Shown: positions 1 to 12,462, counted from the first letter of the stretch. The stretch is DNA of 64,000 bases from Geosiphon pyriformis (GCA_016748015.1 JAAOMT010000231.1:145453-209452), one strand, 5' to 3'. Notes: generated by a model not told the origin, from the letters alone. Numbers and translations: made by a program.

Positions 1-545
1 TACATCAACGAATGCAAACTTAGCAAATGCTAGACCGAATCCAAGGTCTCGTAAGAACATCTCCCAAACTCCGAACATTCGCGTGCGATATCAACTCTAG
101 TGTCTCTATCAGCACAGTAGACGATTCCACCTCACCGCACTTCACTGTCATAAACTTTTTTCTCTCAGCAACTAGCAAAAGGCCGTGTTAAGTTCTCATA
201 GCGGATGTATGAAAACTAGCCATTTTTCAGCTCGTCGTTCCCGATTTCAGATGCGAATCTTGATGCCATACTACTGTCGTACTTTCCCAATCGATTCCTA
301 TGCACTATGCATGGTTATAATGTCGAGCCTCTTGTGCGCCTGGTCCACCACCCCCCTCCCCCCCCCCGTACACATTTGAGCGTGTCATAAATGCCACGAA
401 CGTACCGCCTAGCGATGTGCGAAATTGGTACACCGAAAGTGTTAACTTAAAAATTTCTTGAGAGATTGTGACGTAGGGTTCTACCACAAGTGCCAGATTC
501 CCCAGCCAACCTATCTGCCTTGTCATTGCCCACATCTCCTAAATG
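1..545. other. GC-richer block, no gene recognised
   Basis: This block is visibly richer in G and C than the DNA that follows, with a sharp change near 545. Both strands carry only short open frames with no family resemblance I can name. A run of C near 350-367 is unusual for this window. It could be the end of a gene or of a transposable element lying mostly outside the window. Confidence 0.35.
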
Positions 546-2488
546 GTTTGTATTCGAATTTGTAACCTATTTAACCCTTTTATTTAAATTAAAAAGTTAT
601 AAATAAAAATTCAATCTTTATTATTTTAGTATAAGTTTTTTAAAATTGTTAATAATAATAAGAAACTTTTGTCAAAATATAAATAATATTTATTATTAAA
701 ACCTTTGTTTACTGGTAGTCAAATATTTAATATTAAAATAATTAAATCTTGTATTTAAAATAAAAGTTTCTAAATGTTTTGATAAAATTAATTTAATGAG
801 GATATTGAAAAAAACCTTTGAAATAATACAATGCGAAATCAATTTGTAGAAGTTATTAAAGACTAAAATAAATTTATGTAGAAATTTTTGACTTTTCTAA
901 CCCTTTAATAAATGCGATGTCATCTTAATTCTTGTGTAACTGAGGAAAACCCGAATTTTAAAATTGTTAATCATGATTTCCAACTTATTGAGATCTTGGT
1001 AATTGTAGCTGAAATAAAAAAATATACATGAACAAAAAATGCCCATGCACATCTTCAAACACCATAATTTTTTGGTTTTTTAAATCAATTTCTCTTTTTC
1101 TAAACCAGTGTTTTTGCTTTTTAATTTATATTAATATTTTGCGAGCATTATTACATACCATAAAGTCTCTAAAGTAAGCAACTTTTTCTTCAAGCTCAGA
1201 AGTCTTAAAAAAGTTGAATAGTTACCTTTTAAAAATTCATATTGTTAGATAAAAAATATATTTATTATTTATTTTATTAATTTTCTAATTCTAATTCTTC
1301 AACAAACATACTATCTTCTTTCAATTAAATCTTTAATTTCATCTCTTTTATTAATTTCTGAGCCAGAAATATATAATAAATTATCTTCAATTTTCTTTAC
1401 ATTTTTTAAACTATTTAATAATGATTTCTACAAGAATATTTTTTTATATCTCTAAAATTCATAGACAAATCAAATCATAATCTGATTTTGTAAATTTCTT
1501 ATCTTTATCCAAACGAAATTCTTTATTACTCATTATACATACCATATTTTTTCAATTTGTCTTTGAATGATTTTTTGATACTTATGTTAAAACTGTACTA
1601 TAGATATTAAATTTCCTGAAATGATATTATATATATTTATTAGCATTGCATTATGACATATTAATATAGTTTTGTGTTCCTTAAATAATTCATAAAGAAT
1701 ATATTTTATTATATGTTATTATGACAAAAATATTATATCTTTTAAAAACCAATAACACAAAATTTTAATTATCAAGTTTTTTTCAACAAGATAAGCTGGA
1801 ATTTTTTTGGTATTAATATTCATTGTAATATTATTAATTAATAAATATAAAAAGATTATATTATATTCAAAATATTAATTTGTTTAACTTCATAAATAAA
1901 AATAAAATTGTAATATTACAAATTAAACTTCAATTAACTGTGTTTATATAATTTAAAATTGCATTATATAAAATCAACATCAATTTATTGAAATATAATT
2001 TTTGTTTACAAATATTTCATACAAAAATTTTAATTTTGGATATTTTGTTATTAAAATTGACAAATTATTAATTACTTTTATATTAATAAAAAAGATAAAA
2101 CGCACTTAAATAAAATACACAATAAAACGTAAAAAGGCATTAAAATTCGATTTTTGAAAGAATTAACATTAATTAAAAAACATAAAAAATAAGTTGTCAA
2201 GAATAATTATAAACCAAAAAAAATGTTAATTTGTATTCTAGTTTTAAAGTTAATTTGACCAAATATAATAATAAATAAAATAAATTGACCTAAAAAGCTT
2301 GTTTTTGTAAATATATATGTAAATATTAAAAAAAAATATGAATGCCAACACCAAAAGTTATTTTGATTGATTCAAATCCAATTACATGTTTTTTAAAATA
2401 GAAAATTTTATAATAAACCACTTAAGCATTCATTAATCCTGCATAGTTAAAAGACGGCTTGAATATGATGCACCGGGATGAACATTTA
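546..2488. other. AT-rich intergenic DNA
   Basis: Low-complexity A/T DNA with frequent stops in all frames. I see no gene, RNA gene or long repeat. It lies downstream of the kinase pseudogene on the minus strand. Confidence 0.6.
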
Positions 2489-3416
2489 TCATAGATTTAA
2501 TTCTCTCATTACTTTTTTCATTTTTTTTATAAGCCTATCTGATTCTTCAAACTGCACCCTCTCAAAACATTTATCTGTAGAGCTGCTATCATAAATTTCA
2601 ATAAGTTGACACAACTCGAGACAAACTTCCAAAGCAGTAGGGCGATTCTTGGGATTAGCATTACAACACTTTTTAATTAGTTTAGCGATAATAGGTAAAA
2701 TAAAGAGGGAGGTAATATTTGGTCTTTTGTCATTTATAATATCACTTATAAGAAATCGGTCATGAGAAAAATTATGAAAGGGAGGGTTTCCAGTTGTCAT
2801 TTCCCATAATAACATCCCGAGACTATAGATATCACCAGACATTGTGAAATTTTCACCTTGGATAACTTCTGGTTGAATATATGGAATCACTCCAAATATC
2901 CCTTTTTTCGCTAATTCCTTGTTTACAGGTTTATTCAATCCAAGGTCTCCAATAAGTCACTAATATCATCGATTTGTAGAATGTTCCCCGCATGTAGGTC
3001 ACAATGAACTATGCCAGCAGAATGTATAGATCCAAGCTCACCAGCAATATTAAACCCTATATATAATTTATTCCTCCAATTAATAGAATGAAAATTCGAT
3101 GATAAATATCTTCCCATATCTCCATGTTTGGCAAGATGCATCGCGAAACCGTAATCGACTGTTTCAGAATTTTGCGTGATCCCTATTATTAAAGGGATAT
3201 ACATGATTATCATTGCTAATAACTCTTTGTACATTGATCTATTAAAAAGTGAATAAATAGATTTGAATTTGAGATTATGATTTTAATTACCTCATGAAAG
3301 AATTCTTCATTGTTGCGCTGCGATCTGTGCATTAATTTTATTGCAATTTCCGATTCTCCTTTCCTCAAGTATTCCATTTCACCATTATGCACATTTGTAA
3401 AAGAAATAGAACGACC

Positions 3417-3488
3417 TTCCCATGTTGCTTTGTATATATAACCGAACCCTCCTTCCCATTTTGCTTTGTATATATAACCGAACCCTCC
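3417..3488 (-). repeat. 36-bp tandem duplication in the kinase glycine loop
   Basis: Copies 3417-3452 and 3453-3488 differ at one base. Each encodes the twelve residues GGFGYIYKA plus WEG, so the nucleotide-binding loop is present twice in frame. Confidence 0.9.
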
Positions 3489-3584
3489 CGCACCAATTTT
3501 AGACATGTTTTTCAAAGACTTCCATGGAATCCATTCGTAATAATACAATTAATCCTTTTTATTTTCATTCTTGGCCGGTATATA

Positions 3585-4190
3585 CAGAGGGTGTCCAAAA
3601 GTTTCCGAACAAGATTTTATTTAACAATAATATTTATTTTTTTATAAAATAAAACAAAATAAACAACATATTTATAATTTTATAGTAATAATCTAAATTT
3701 TTCTATTAAGTGTTACTAAACGTTTAAGTCGGCGATATTTTTGGTGAGTAAATAAAGATGGACGTCCTGAACGAGGTCTTGAATCAATTGAACCAGTTTC
3801 TTTAAATCGTTTTATTGTATCCGAAACTGTTGTCAAGCTGCAATTGACTATGTTAGCAATATCACGATATTTCTTGCCATGCTGTTGTAATAAGCATATA
3901 GTATTACGTTGAGCAATCGTTAATTCTTTTTTTGCTCCCATTTCGTTTTAATAAAAACGACGAAAAAATCTTATATGCGCGTTACATTTTATTTTTATAA
4001 AAAAACGAGTATGAATAAAATCGATTATGCGCGTCGCGAAAAAACATTATACACGCGTGTTTAAAAAACAAAAAACGCGTAATTAAATAATTAACTAACT
4101 TAATTTAGTAATAAACTCGTGCTTTTCTAATTATTCAAGCATGTGGAATGTTACTCCAAAGTTTGTTCGGAAACTTTTGGACACCCTCTG
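3585..4190 (-). mobile_element. short Tc1-like DNA transposon, internally deleted
   Basis: The element is 606 bp. Its ends are perfect 28-bp inverted repeats (3585-3612 and 4163-4190) beginning CAGAGGGTGTCCAAAAGTTT. It is flanked by TA at 3583-3584 and 4191-4192, the target duplication used by the Tc1/mariner superfamily. Inside it, 3693-3941 (-) encodes only the DNA-binding head of a Tc1 transposase, so the catalytic DDE part is missing; a full element is usually 1.3 kb or more. It sits inside the kinase gene. The identical ends suggest a fairly recent insertion by a transposase supplied from elsewhere. Confidence 0.93.
3693..3941 (-). CDS. Tc1-like transposase, N-terminal helix-turn-helix fragment
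   Basis: 82 residues. The segment ELTIAQRNTICLLQQHGK followed by YRDIANIVNCSLTTVSDTI is the first paired-type helix-turn-helix of Tc1 transposases, which binds the terminal repeats. KRFKETGSIDSRPRSGRP is the usual linker ending in a GRP motif. The frame stops shortly after, before the second helix-turn-helix and the DDE catalytic domain, so it could at most bind DNA. It lies wholly inside the 3585-4190 element. Confidence 0.85.
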   Translation of the reverse strand: MGAKKELTIAQRNTICLLQQHGKKYRDIANIVNCSLTTVSDTIKRFKETGSIDSRPRSGRPSLFTHQKYRRLKRLVTLNRKI

Positions 4191-7100
4191 TATTTTGGAT
4201 TTTTTATTATTTCGTCAATCGTTTCGTTGCTGCTTGAGAAATCTTTATAAAGTCTTTCAAAAAATAGGCATTTACAAGCCTTGCAGTCATTCCATTTTTT
4301 CTTGATACTTTCTTCACATAAAGTACACTTGTCGCAATCATGAAGTTCTTTGGACGTTTTGTTAAGTTCAAGTTTTTCCATGCTTATAAATTTTTTTTTT
4401 TGAACTTTGAAAGGCGGCTTTGATTTTAAGAGGGCTTTACACATAATAACATATTCAAAGGGGATTCGTATTTAATATATTTCTCTAAATAAAAAGGTAG
4501 TGATATGCTAGGAATCGTAAAAAAAACGCCACTTTTAATTAAATATTTCTCATTCTTCAACTTCTAGGGAAATACATGGATAAAAAAACTCCACTTTCAA
4601 TTAAACTAAAATTTATTCAAGTTTCATGTTGATTGGATAACTTAATTTCTCATTTTGAATTCATTCTGGGAACCTCTAAGGGAATACATAAAGGATGGCT
4701 TCAATATAGAAAAACCCCAAATCATAAATTATTAGAATAGAAAATTGGATGATTTGAAAGTACAGACGGGTCACACAAATTCAAAATGTATACAAAAATA
4801 GTTAAATAACAAGGAAAACAAAGTTTTAAAGTTTAAGATTACTCTCATTTTTTAGTTCCATTTTAAATTTGGACATTTTTAATATTTTTACATAAACTCT
4901 GGCAAAATTTTCGTAGGTGGAAAGATTGTACGAATTCTATCTCTCATGAATCCGAGTTCTAACTTGATACTTCCCATAAAGCTTTCCACAAAAATTTTGT
5001 CTAGTTCCTTTAAAGCCGATTTTAGAACATACTACTGTAACAAGTGAGAATGATTCATATATATATATGAAGATATACATGCATTATGTATGAAAAATTT
5101 AGCAAGTACTTAAATCTTAGAATCAGCTGAACTCGCTCATTATACAGCTCTATAGTTATATGATGGAAAGATATATATTTCTGGAGGACAGGAGTTTTTT
5201 CGAATGAAACAAAGCTTTATTTTTATATATAGAATATAATATCTTTTTCATATAAAGATACGCTAATCAATTTTCTTAGTGAATGGGCAAAGCAGCTGAT
5301 ACACAGAACTCTATTGTTTGGATATAAAAATCTAGTGAAAAAGCCAAATAATACTTTGAAACCAATCTTTTTGTACTATATGGTAATTATTATCCAGTTT
5401 TTTATTTAGATTCTTAAAAGAAATAATGCTTATATAAATACACATATATTATTATTATCCTTATTAACTAAATATGAAATTTATGTTGTCGACACTAATA
5501 TTTAGCTGGAAAACTCAATATACTCTAAATCATCTTTGAGTTAAGATTAGCAGATGAAGATTTCCACAATTCTGTCTTACTAAAATTTCATTTGATAACT
5601 ATCAACAATCAATTATCAAAATTTTGAAAGGTATTCCAGATAATTTACATTTGAAATTTGTTAAGATAATTTAAATTTATTATGGTTCAGGTTTGTATAA
5701 TAAAGGTATACCTTTATCTTATAAAGTTTATCACCTTCATTTACACATTTGGACTATTATGAGTTATTGAAATATTAAGGTGAATTTTGTTATTCTCATT
5801 GAAAATGCTCAAGACATTGGGGTTTAATAGTCATTCTGGTGAAAGCTACACAATGACGATGAATATGATGACTTTAGGATCTTAACTCATTCAATTCAGT
5901 GACAAAAGGCAGACAGAAATTTCACAATGTGTAAAAAATGTGACTAATATTTAATATCTACACATTTAACCTGAAAAATAGCCTCAATTCTTTGGGTAAA
6001 CTTAAAATTAAATGATGTAGAGTTTTTAATTTTATACATGGCAATTTTTCTTTATTATTTATTTTAATTCAAATTTAAATCGAAGTAAGGTCTTCTTTTT
6101 GCAGTTTAATTACCCAAATAGTCTCATAAATATTCAATGGGATTGAAAGCTAACTAATCTGAAATTATCAAGTAGTAAATTAGAAGTGTGACAATTAAAA
6201 TCATTTTATTGAATCTAAGGTATAAATTAATTTTATAAATCATTAATAAAGGTATCTGGATTTATGTTTCTTTGATTATGACTAAAAACCCAATAGCGTG
6301 CTAAGAAAAAAGCCCAAAACATAACCAAACTTTATTACAATCGATATTTTAAGCTTTTCATTTGTTCAAACTCCCACTTTTCTATCTGACTTAAATAAAG
6401 CAAAAATGAGATTCATAAGATCATAGAATCTTTTTTATTTCAACACTATAAATGTATCTTTTTGTGGCAGCAGTTCAATCCAATTTTTTGTATATATTGA
6501 TAAATTGTATTCATTGTGTTGAATTGATTTTATTGAAGATCGCAAATTACTTTTTCAAAACGTGTTGTAAAAATAGTTTTCTATATTAAAAAGATATTTT
6601 AATTGTCCAAAATTTCCATTGCAATGTGAATATTAATTTTTTATATTAATTTATAGTAGTAAAAATAATTGCAGAAATATATTGAATTAAGAAAATAACA
6701 TCAAAAATGAATGTTAATTATTTATTTGAATTTTCGAAACCTTAACTTGAAACTTTTTTTGGATGCAATTTGTATTTGACTATTGTTATTTAACAAAAAA
6801 CACTCAAATTATGTAAATCAAATAGTGATTAAATATCAAAAAAGTAAAAGTATAAACTTTGGAAATTTTTCAAAAGAAACAAAATACAGAAATTTACACG
6901 ACTTTAAGCATGCATGCAAAAATTTAACTTAAAACAAAACAACTCATATTCAAGAACTTATAAAAGATTGAATAAGACTATTATTTAGCATTTATTGTAT
7001 TTTTTTGATAAATTGGTGATTAATAAATAGAAAAGCAGTTTTGAATGCTTGCCAGTTAGTAAAAAAAGAAGCTTAGTTTTCAAATCATTTGTTAACAGTT

Positions 7101-10030
7101 CACTGGAGAAATAAGAAATTGATATCAATATTCTGGTTGCATTTTATCTATTTGTATCTACTGCTTTTGTCGCTTTGTTAAGTTATTCTTGGGAACTGGT
7201 TTTGGCATTTTCTTTTAGAATAAATTCAGAAATGTTTTTAATGCTTTCTTTATTTTTTTGATTGCTAAAATAGTCACTTTGATTTTCTTTTAAATAATGA
7301 ATTTTGGTTGTTGAGTTGGGCTTTTTAATAATTTGAAATTTTTTGGTTTTAAAAAGCAAACAAGTTGTAAATTAGATATTTGGACTTAAGCAAGTAATTT
7401 TGAAAATAGTCTAATAGAGAATAGTAATTTGTTACTGGTTTTTCGTTTAAATGTTTGGTGTGTTGTAAGTTGTTTAAAAATGTTATTGAGCTCTTTTTTG
7501 TTTTTTATTGTAATTGTTTTTAAATTCTAATTTTAAGTCAAATAAGAATTAACAGTCAATTGAGTATTTTTTTTACAAATTTTATGATGCCATAATTAAG
7601 TTTTTAAAATTAAGTTTAATAAACATTAAGACTAATAACTTTTGTTTTTCTTGTTAAGTAATAGATTAAATTTTAAAAAAGCTCTATTTTACTTTTGTAA
7701 TATTGTAATTTCCAAAGAAAAAAGTATTTGATTCAATTTTTAAGATATTTGTAAAAGAGTTTTCTTTACAATTAAAATTCTGCTAAATTTCAAATTTTTG
7801 CTTGTAATAAGTTTAAATTAATTTATAGTATATTAAAGTTATTGTGTTAAAAGTAGTTTTTATTTTGAATAATTTTTTGCTTTATTGAATTTTTGAGAAA
7901 GCACTAAATGTTATTAGAATTTTTTGTTATTTTTTCTAATGTTGTTAATATTAATATTATTGCTAATTCTATCTTTAATAAAAATTATTAAACTTTTAAT
8001 AAGCTATTTATTTTCAAAGTATCTTTTTATACTTTGAACTATTTATGCTATTAAACTTATGATAGAATAACCAATTTTATGCCAATTATTTTGTATAATT
8101 ACTTTGTAATAAAAATTAATTCTTTGATAGAAATTTTTGTTTGTAAGCTTTTTAATAATGTGTAATTACTTTACAATAAAAGTTTACTCTTTTATAAAAA
8201 ATATTAATTATAAACTTTTTAATAATATGAGAAAAATAAAAAATAAAATGATTTTATTAAAAAGAAAAATGTTTTTTGTTTAGATCTAAAATAATTAAAC
8301 TGTTTAATAAAATTGGTAATTAATTAATTTCAAAATATTAGCCAAAGATTGTAAATATTATGAACAGTTAATTAAAAGGAAGTTTAATTTTTAAAATAAA
8401 AATATTTATTTTATTTTAATAATATGTATTCCTACTTAATGATTTTAATTTAGAACTTGATATATTTTCTTGAAGAAAAAAGCTTTTTTTATACTTCTTG
8501 TTATAGTACTAGTTTAAATTTTAACACTCTTTCTTTTAAGAAATTAAATGTTTATTTTAGTAAACTACAGATTGTTTTAGCAAACTGTTAAGTATTTTGG
8601 TGAATTGTTAAATATTTTGACAAATTCTTAAATGTTATATAGTTTAAAGTATTACATAATTTGTTTATAGAATTTAGTTTTACTTTTATATTATACAAAT
8701 TAGATTATTAATTAAATAATAATATTTGATAATTTGAATAAATAATAAAGATAAAAATAATATTATGTGCTAATTGATATTTGGAATTATAAGAATAATT
8801 TCATGTTAATTAATAACTCAAATTTTGCTTAATAATAATAATAATTTAAAAAAGTTTTTTAATAATTTCTAATAATAAAAAAGTAATTACTTAATAAATT
8901 ATTTTGAAAAATATTGTTATGTATAATTTCAATGTTTAATATATTGTGTAAAATAATTAAATAACTATTAAAATATGAAATACTATTCTAGATTTTTTAT
9001 TTTAAATATTACTTGGATTTTTGTACATTTGATATTTAAGTTTTTCGCTGGTTAATGAATTATTACTTTTGGTAAGATTTTAAAAGCAATTTTAAGTTGA
9101 TATTAGTTAAAGCTTTTAGTAATAAAATTAAATATTGTTTTTAAAGTATCTGAAATTGTATTTAATATTTGATTTTTAAACTGTTGTTGGTAAAATATTT
9201 AAATTGTATTATAAAATAGTTTTTGTTAGAAATATTAATTTTATTTAGTAATAGTATGTTAATTACATAATATTTTGAACATTGTTGTTTATTATACAAG
9301 AAAAAAAAATTGGTACTTTAAGCAAACAAATTATTAAAAAACCACTTTTGGTAATAATGTAAGCTTAGAGCACAAATTTATTAATATTTGGTCTTAATAT
9401 AAAAAAACTACAACCAAAAAATATACTATTTTTGGTTTGCTTTTTAATTTATAATAAGTTGTGTTTGGTTAAACTGGCTAATTTTGTTAACAAATTAAGA
9501 AAAATTTTTGCTGTTATAGTATTGATAATTGTAATATATTGTTACAGTTAGATATAATATGCTAATGAATAGCAAGAGAGAACAGCATTGTATGATGATA
9601 AAATAATCAAAAGGGTTAATGAGCGAATTGAATTAGTAAAGATTCAATGTGCGAGATCAGTCTCATAAATATTTCAGTTGCTATTCTTTTCAAAAGGTAA
9701 CAAAGGAATCTGAAGGTAGAAGGATAGTCCATACTGTTAAAAAAAGATAACACACTCGTATAATTCTATGCCTCATGTTGGTGCTCTTAGAATTCAATAT
9801 CAGGTATCAGTTGTACTTTTTAGTAAATATTTATTCAATATACTTTACAAAAACTAACAATTATACAAATCAAGAAAAGAAAAGGGAAAAGAAAAGGGAA
9901 AAGAAATAGTGAAAAGGAAAAAGAGTTGATATTGTTGTATTGATCTTTGCTTTGAATGAATTTGATCTGAGTGTGGATGATTTCTACAACTTTGGGCTCG
10001 CTTATATACTCTCGAAAAGGGATCAATTAT

Positions 10031-10103
10031 CAAGTCAATGACCAAGTCAACGACTAAGTCAATTGATCAAGTCATTGATCAAGTCAATGATCACATCAAC
10101 GAC
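10031..10103. repeat. 12-bp tandem repeat, about six units
   Basis: Units of the form CAAGTCAATGAT follow each other with one-base variation (10031, 10043, 10055 with one extra base, 10068, 10080, 10092). The surrounding GATCAA/TTGATC motifs make the array partly palindromic. Confidence 0.8.
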
Positions 10104-10424
10104 TACTTCTAAAAATAGGGTGGCTATCTAATGACATACATGGGATTAACTATGGCTAAGTAAATAAATGAAAACTAAAAAGTAAAAGTTTCATTTAAAA
10201 ATTTTAAGTATTAACCTTAACATTTCTAATATTACAATCAAGTGGGCCAACTGAGTATTATGTTCTTAAGTTATAACAAAAGTAATGTGTTTTTTAAATT
10301 GAATGGAACAAACAGTAGGTTAGATTGAGTTATGAGACGAGACCACCACCTTTGCAACCCATTTCACTCGCATATAGTAGGGAGGCGAATTTTGGAAAAA
10401 ATCGGACACGAGCGTTCGTCTGAA

Positions 10425-10444
10425 TCGTTCGTTCGTTCGTTCGT
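10425..10444. repeat. (TCGT)5 microsatellite
   Basis: Five perfect TCGT units in a GC-richer stretch upstream of the decayed gene at 10739. Confidence 0.9.
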
Positions 10445-10738
10445 GCAGGGTAACCGCCTCTATTCCTCTGGCTATCAAATAACGAAAGTCATCATTCGAT
10501 AACGTTGAGCGGGTGACGTTTGAAGGCGTTCAGTTAAAGGAGAAGTTATCTATTGGGCGTGCCGGATCTACGGCACGTGATAGGTGTGAAAAACGTTATG
10601 CATGGGATACAACTGCGTGATATTGATTCGAAATTGTGAAAAATTTTCTACCTTATACGCCAAAAAGTTATAGTTATTCGATATAACAAAGCTTTTATTT
10701 TTTCAAAACTTCTAAACAAGCTATTTTTCCTAATTAAT

Positions 10739-11663
10739 ATGTCTATTGACTTAAAAACTAAAATTCACAAGTTTTTGATTGAAGAGCGCCATATAAATGC
10801 CTCCGTTGTTCATCAAGAGTTGGAAGAAAATCCTTGGATTCCACAAAATGAGTTGAGATCGATTGTAGACCAAGTCGTTGGTTATGTTAGTTGTTTGTAT
10901 CCAAGTACTTCTTCACGTTAACGAAGGCTTTTTAGGATTGATTTACAGGTTAGTCATTAAAATTTTTATAAGATTATTTTATTAGTGAAAACTGATGCAT
11001 TATATATTTTTAGTTTGAAGACGCTTTTGAAGGAATCAGCACATTTTACGATCTCGGGGTCGTCAAAACAAATAAAGAAAAGCCTCTTAACTAGATTTTA
11101 AGAGGTGTGACAGTGAAACGAGACCAGCTAAACTAATACACAATGGACTTGGAAAGAGTCAGAAGATATTGGATGTGTAGTCAAAGAAATTCCAAATATC
11201 TTTTAAGATATTTGGAATAATCCCCGAATTTGCAAAAACATTAAATGAGGGGACGTACTAATCGACTAATATAGTCCCTGTCATTCGAGCTTCATTGAAA
11301 AACCTTCCTATCGGAGACTCCTTTTTTATTAGTACATCAGAGAAGCAAAGTATTGCTAGTGCTAATAGAAAGGGAGAAGGTCATGCTTGTAGTGAAATAT
11401 CTGGAGGCAATTTTCCAACCTATGTATTGTGAATGCTCTCGCTTAATTTGTAGTCCACAAAAAAAAGGAAGACGATGAAATAAAGCTATGGCGAGAGACT
11501 AATGATGGACTATACTGGATACGTCAAAGACTTAAACCCGACAAAGAACAGTTTGGCATTGTAGGCATGCAAGTAGCAGAGAGTGTATTGCATTTGAATG
11601 TTCTTGTTTGAGATATGGGTAATGTGCACTGATATTACCATTTACAATTCCTGTACAATTTTC
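10739..11663 (+). pseudogene. decayed copy of a multicopy mycorrhizal-fungal gene family
   Basis: The first 60 codons (10739-10921, starting MSIDLKTKIHKFLIEE) are open. Further on, fragments in varying frames resemble a large family of unknown function that I recall from Rhizophagus-type genomes: RASLKNLPI near 11290, FISTSEKQSIASANRKGEG near 11330, YCECSRLICSPQKK near 11425, and KLWRETNDGLYWIRQRLKP then FGIVGMQVAESVLHLNVLV from about 11483 to 11610. The frame breaks at a run of eight A at 11459-11466 where seven would keep it open, and TGA codons follow near 11610 and 11630. The family link is from memory of its motifs and is the uncertain part; the decay is plain. Confidence 0.5.
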
Positions 11664-12006
11664 TGATGAAAGAATTGTAACTAAACTTTGTTATTATTAT
11701 GTAACATAATAATTCCTAATTTATCTTTACTACATCATATACTTGTTTTCACATTGGAAAGACTAAGGGAGGGGAATACTACAGTTTCTACTCCGGAATG
11801 ACTAGAATTTCATTACTTCATGGCTATATTTCATTATAAAGAATAAAAAATAGCATAAAAAACGTCATAAATAATGATATAAAACAAATTAAAAAAAACC
11901 CAAAACGTAAAAAATTATTATCTTTACCTTTTGTTGATGCGCATATGCGTTACGAGATGGAAAAAAAAGATGATGCGTTGGTGTACCTTGTCGCTGTACA
12001 TTACGT
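11664..12006. other. AT-rich intergenic DNA
   Basis: No gene or structured repeat seen between two decayed coding regions. Confidence 0.5.
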
Positions 12007-12462
12007 TTAATGTTTTTCCTTTGGTGCAACTAATGCTTGGTCGATTGTTTCGTCTGTGATATTGGCGGGAGCTGAGCCAAGACGGACCTTTTGCGCCATC
12101 GCACCACAGTATTTAAAGCAGATCTCACCAGGCCTATCCATCGCTTCAATAGCTGTTTCTGATGGTGGTTGGAATACATCTTGAGTAGTAACCGTACGGT
12201 TGAGGATTCCTTCCGTCTTCTGACGTTTGCCACGGACTCTGTTGCCATTCCCTTGCGCTTTTTTGTTTTCTGCGTTCTCTTCAGTCAGGAGAAACTCTCC
12301 TTCCCTGCAGGCGGCAGATGAAGACTGTGTTGACGGCAAGAACATCCTGGAAGAGTTTGTGCCAGTGAGAGGTCGCATTGTCGAATAGAACCACGATTTT
12401 TGCAGAATGGAGGGAGAAGATATATTGGAGGATGTCAAAGGCAAACAGACAGAGTCAATCAC
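12007..12462 (-). pseudogene. possible decayed DDE transposase
   Basis: GC-richer than its flanks. One minus-strand frame is open for 151 codons, but the most family-like segment lies in another frame around 12320-12430: FDILQYIFSLHSAKIVVLFD followed by NATSH. A hydrophobic strand ending in FDNATSH resembles the second catalytic Asp region of pogo/CENP-B-type DDE transposases. The later part in the open frame contains a CFKYCG segment and ends near ITDETIDQALVAPKEKH. I see no intact domain and no terminal repeats. It may be something else; treat the call as tentative. Confidence 0.35.

Larger units (their letters stand above)
2489..4444 (-). pseudogene. protein kinase pseudogene split by a Tc1-like element
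   Basis: Remains of a tyrosine-kinase-like Ser/Thr protein kinase of a type I know as expanded in arbuscular mycorrhizal fungi. The 4193-4444 segment encodes a Cys-rich head (CDKCTLC, then CKACKC) leading to NETIDEIIKNPKY. After the inserted element the kinase domain resumes at about 3548 with YYYEWIPWKSL, a glycine loop (GAGGFGYIYKA), then IAIKLM. A 52-bp GT-AG intron (3239-3290) precedes ITQNSETVDYGF and the catalytic loop VHCDLHAGNIL; the Arg of HRD is Cys. The DLGL metal-binding motif, GDIYSLGMLLWEMTTGNPPF and the C-lobe follow to the stop at 2489. Lesions seen: the transposon; an in-frame TAA at about 3549-3551; an 11-bp insertion just before DLGL (about 2944-2958) that shifts the frame; and a 36-bp tandem duplication of the glycine loop. 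It cannot encode an intact kinase. Confidence 0.88.
4445..10738. other. AT-rich gene desert
   Basis: About 6.3 kb with no supportable gene. The 7200-9500 part is noticeably poor in C relative to G on the plus strand. Near 9880-9930 lies a purine-rich stretch that produces two spurious minus-strand frames. 10021-10110 and 10425-10444 hold short tandem repeats, listed separately. From about 10300 the DNA becomes GC-richer toward the decayed gene at 10739. Confidence 0.6.

Noticed and set aside
9835-10045. Two overlapping minus-strand frames rich in Phe, Ser and Leu
   Set aside because: They follow from a purine-rich AAAAGAAAAGGG-type repeat and lack any domain or splice context.
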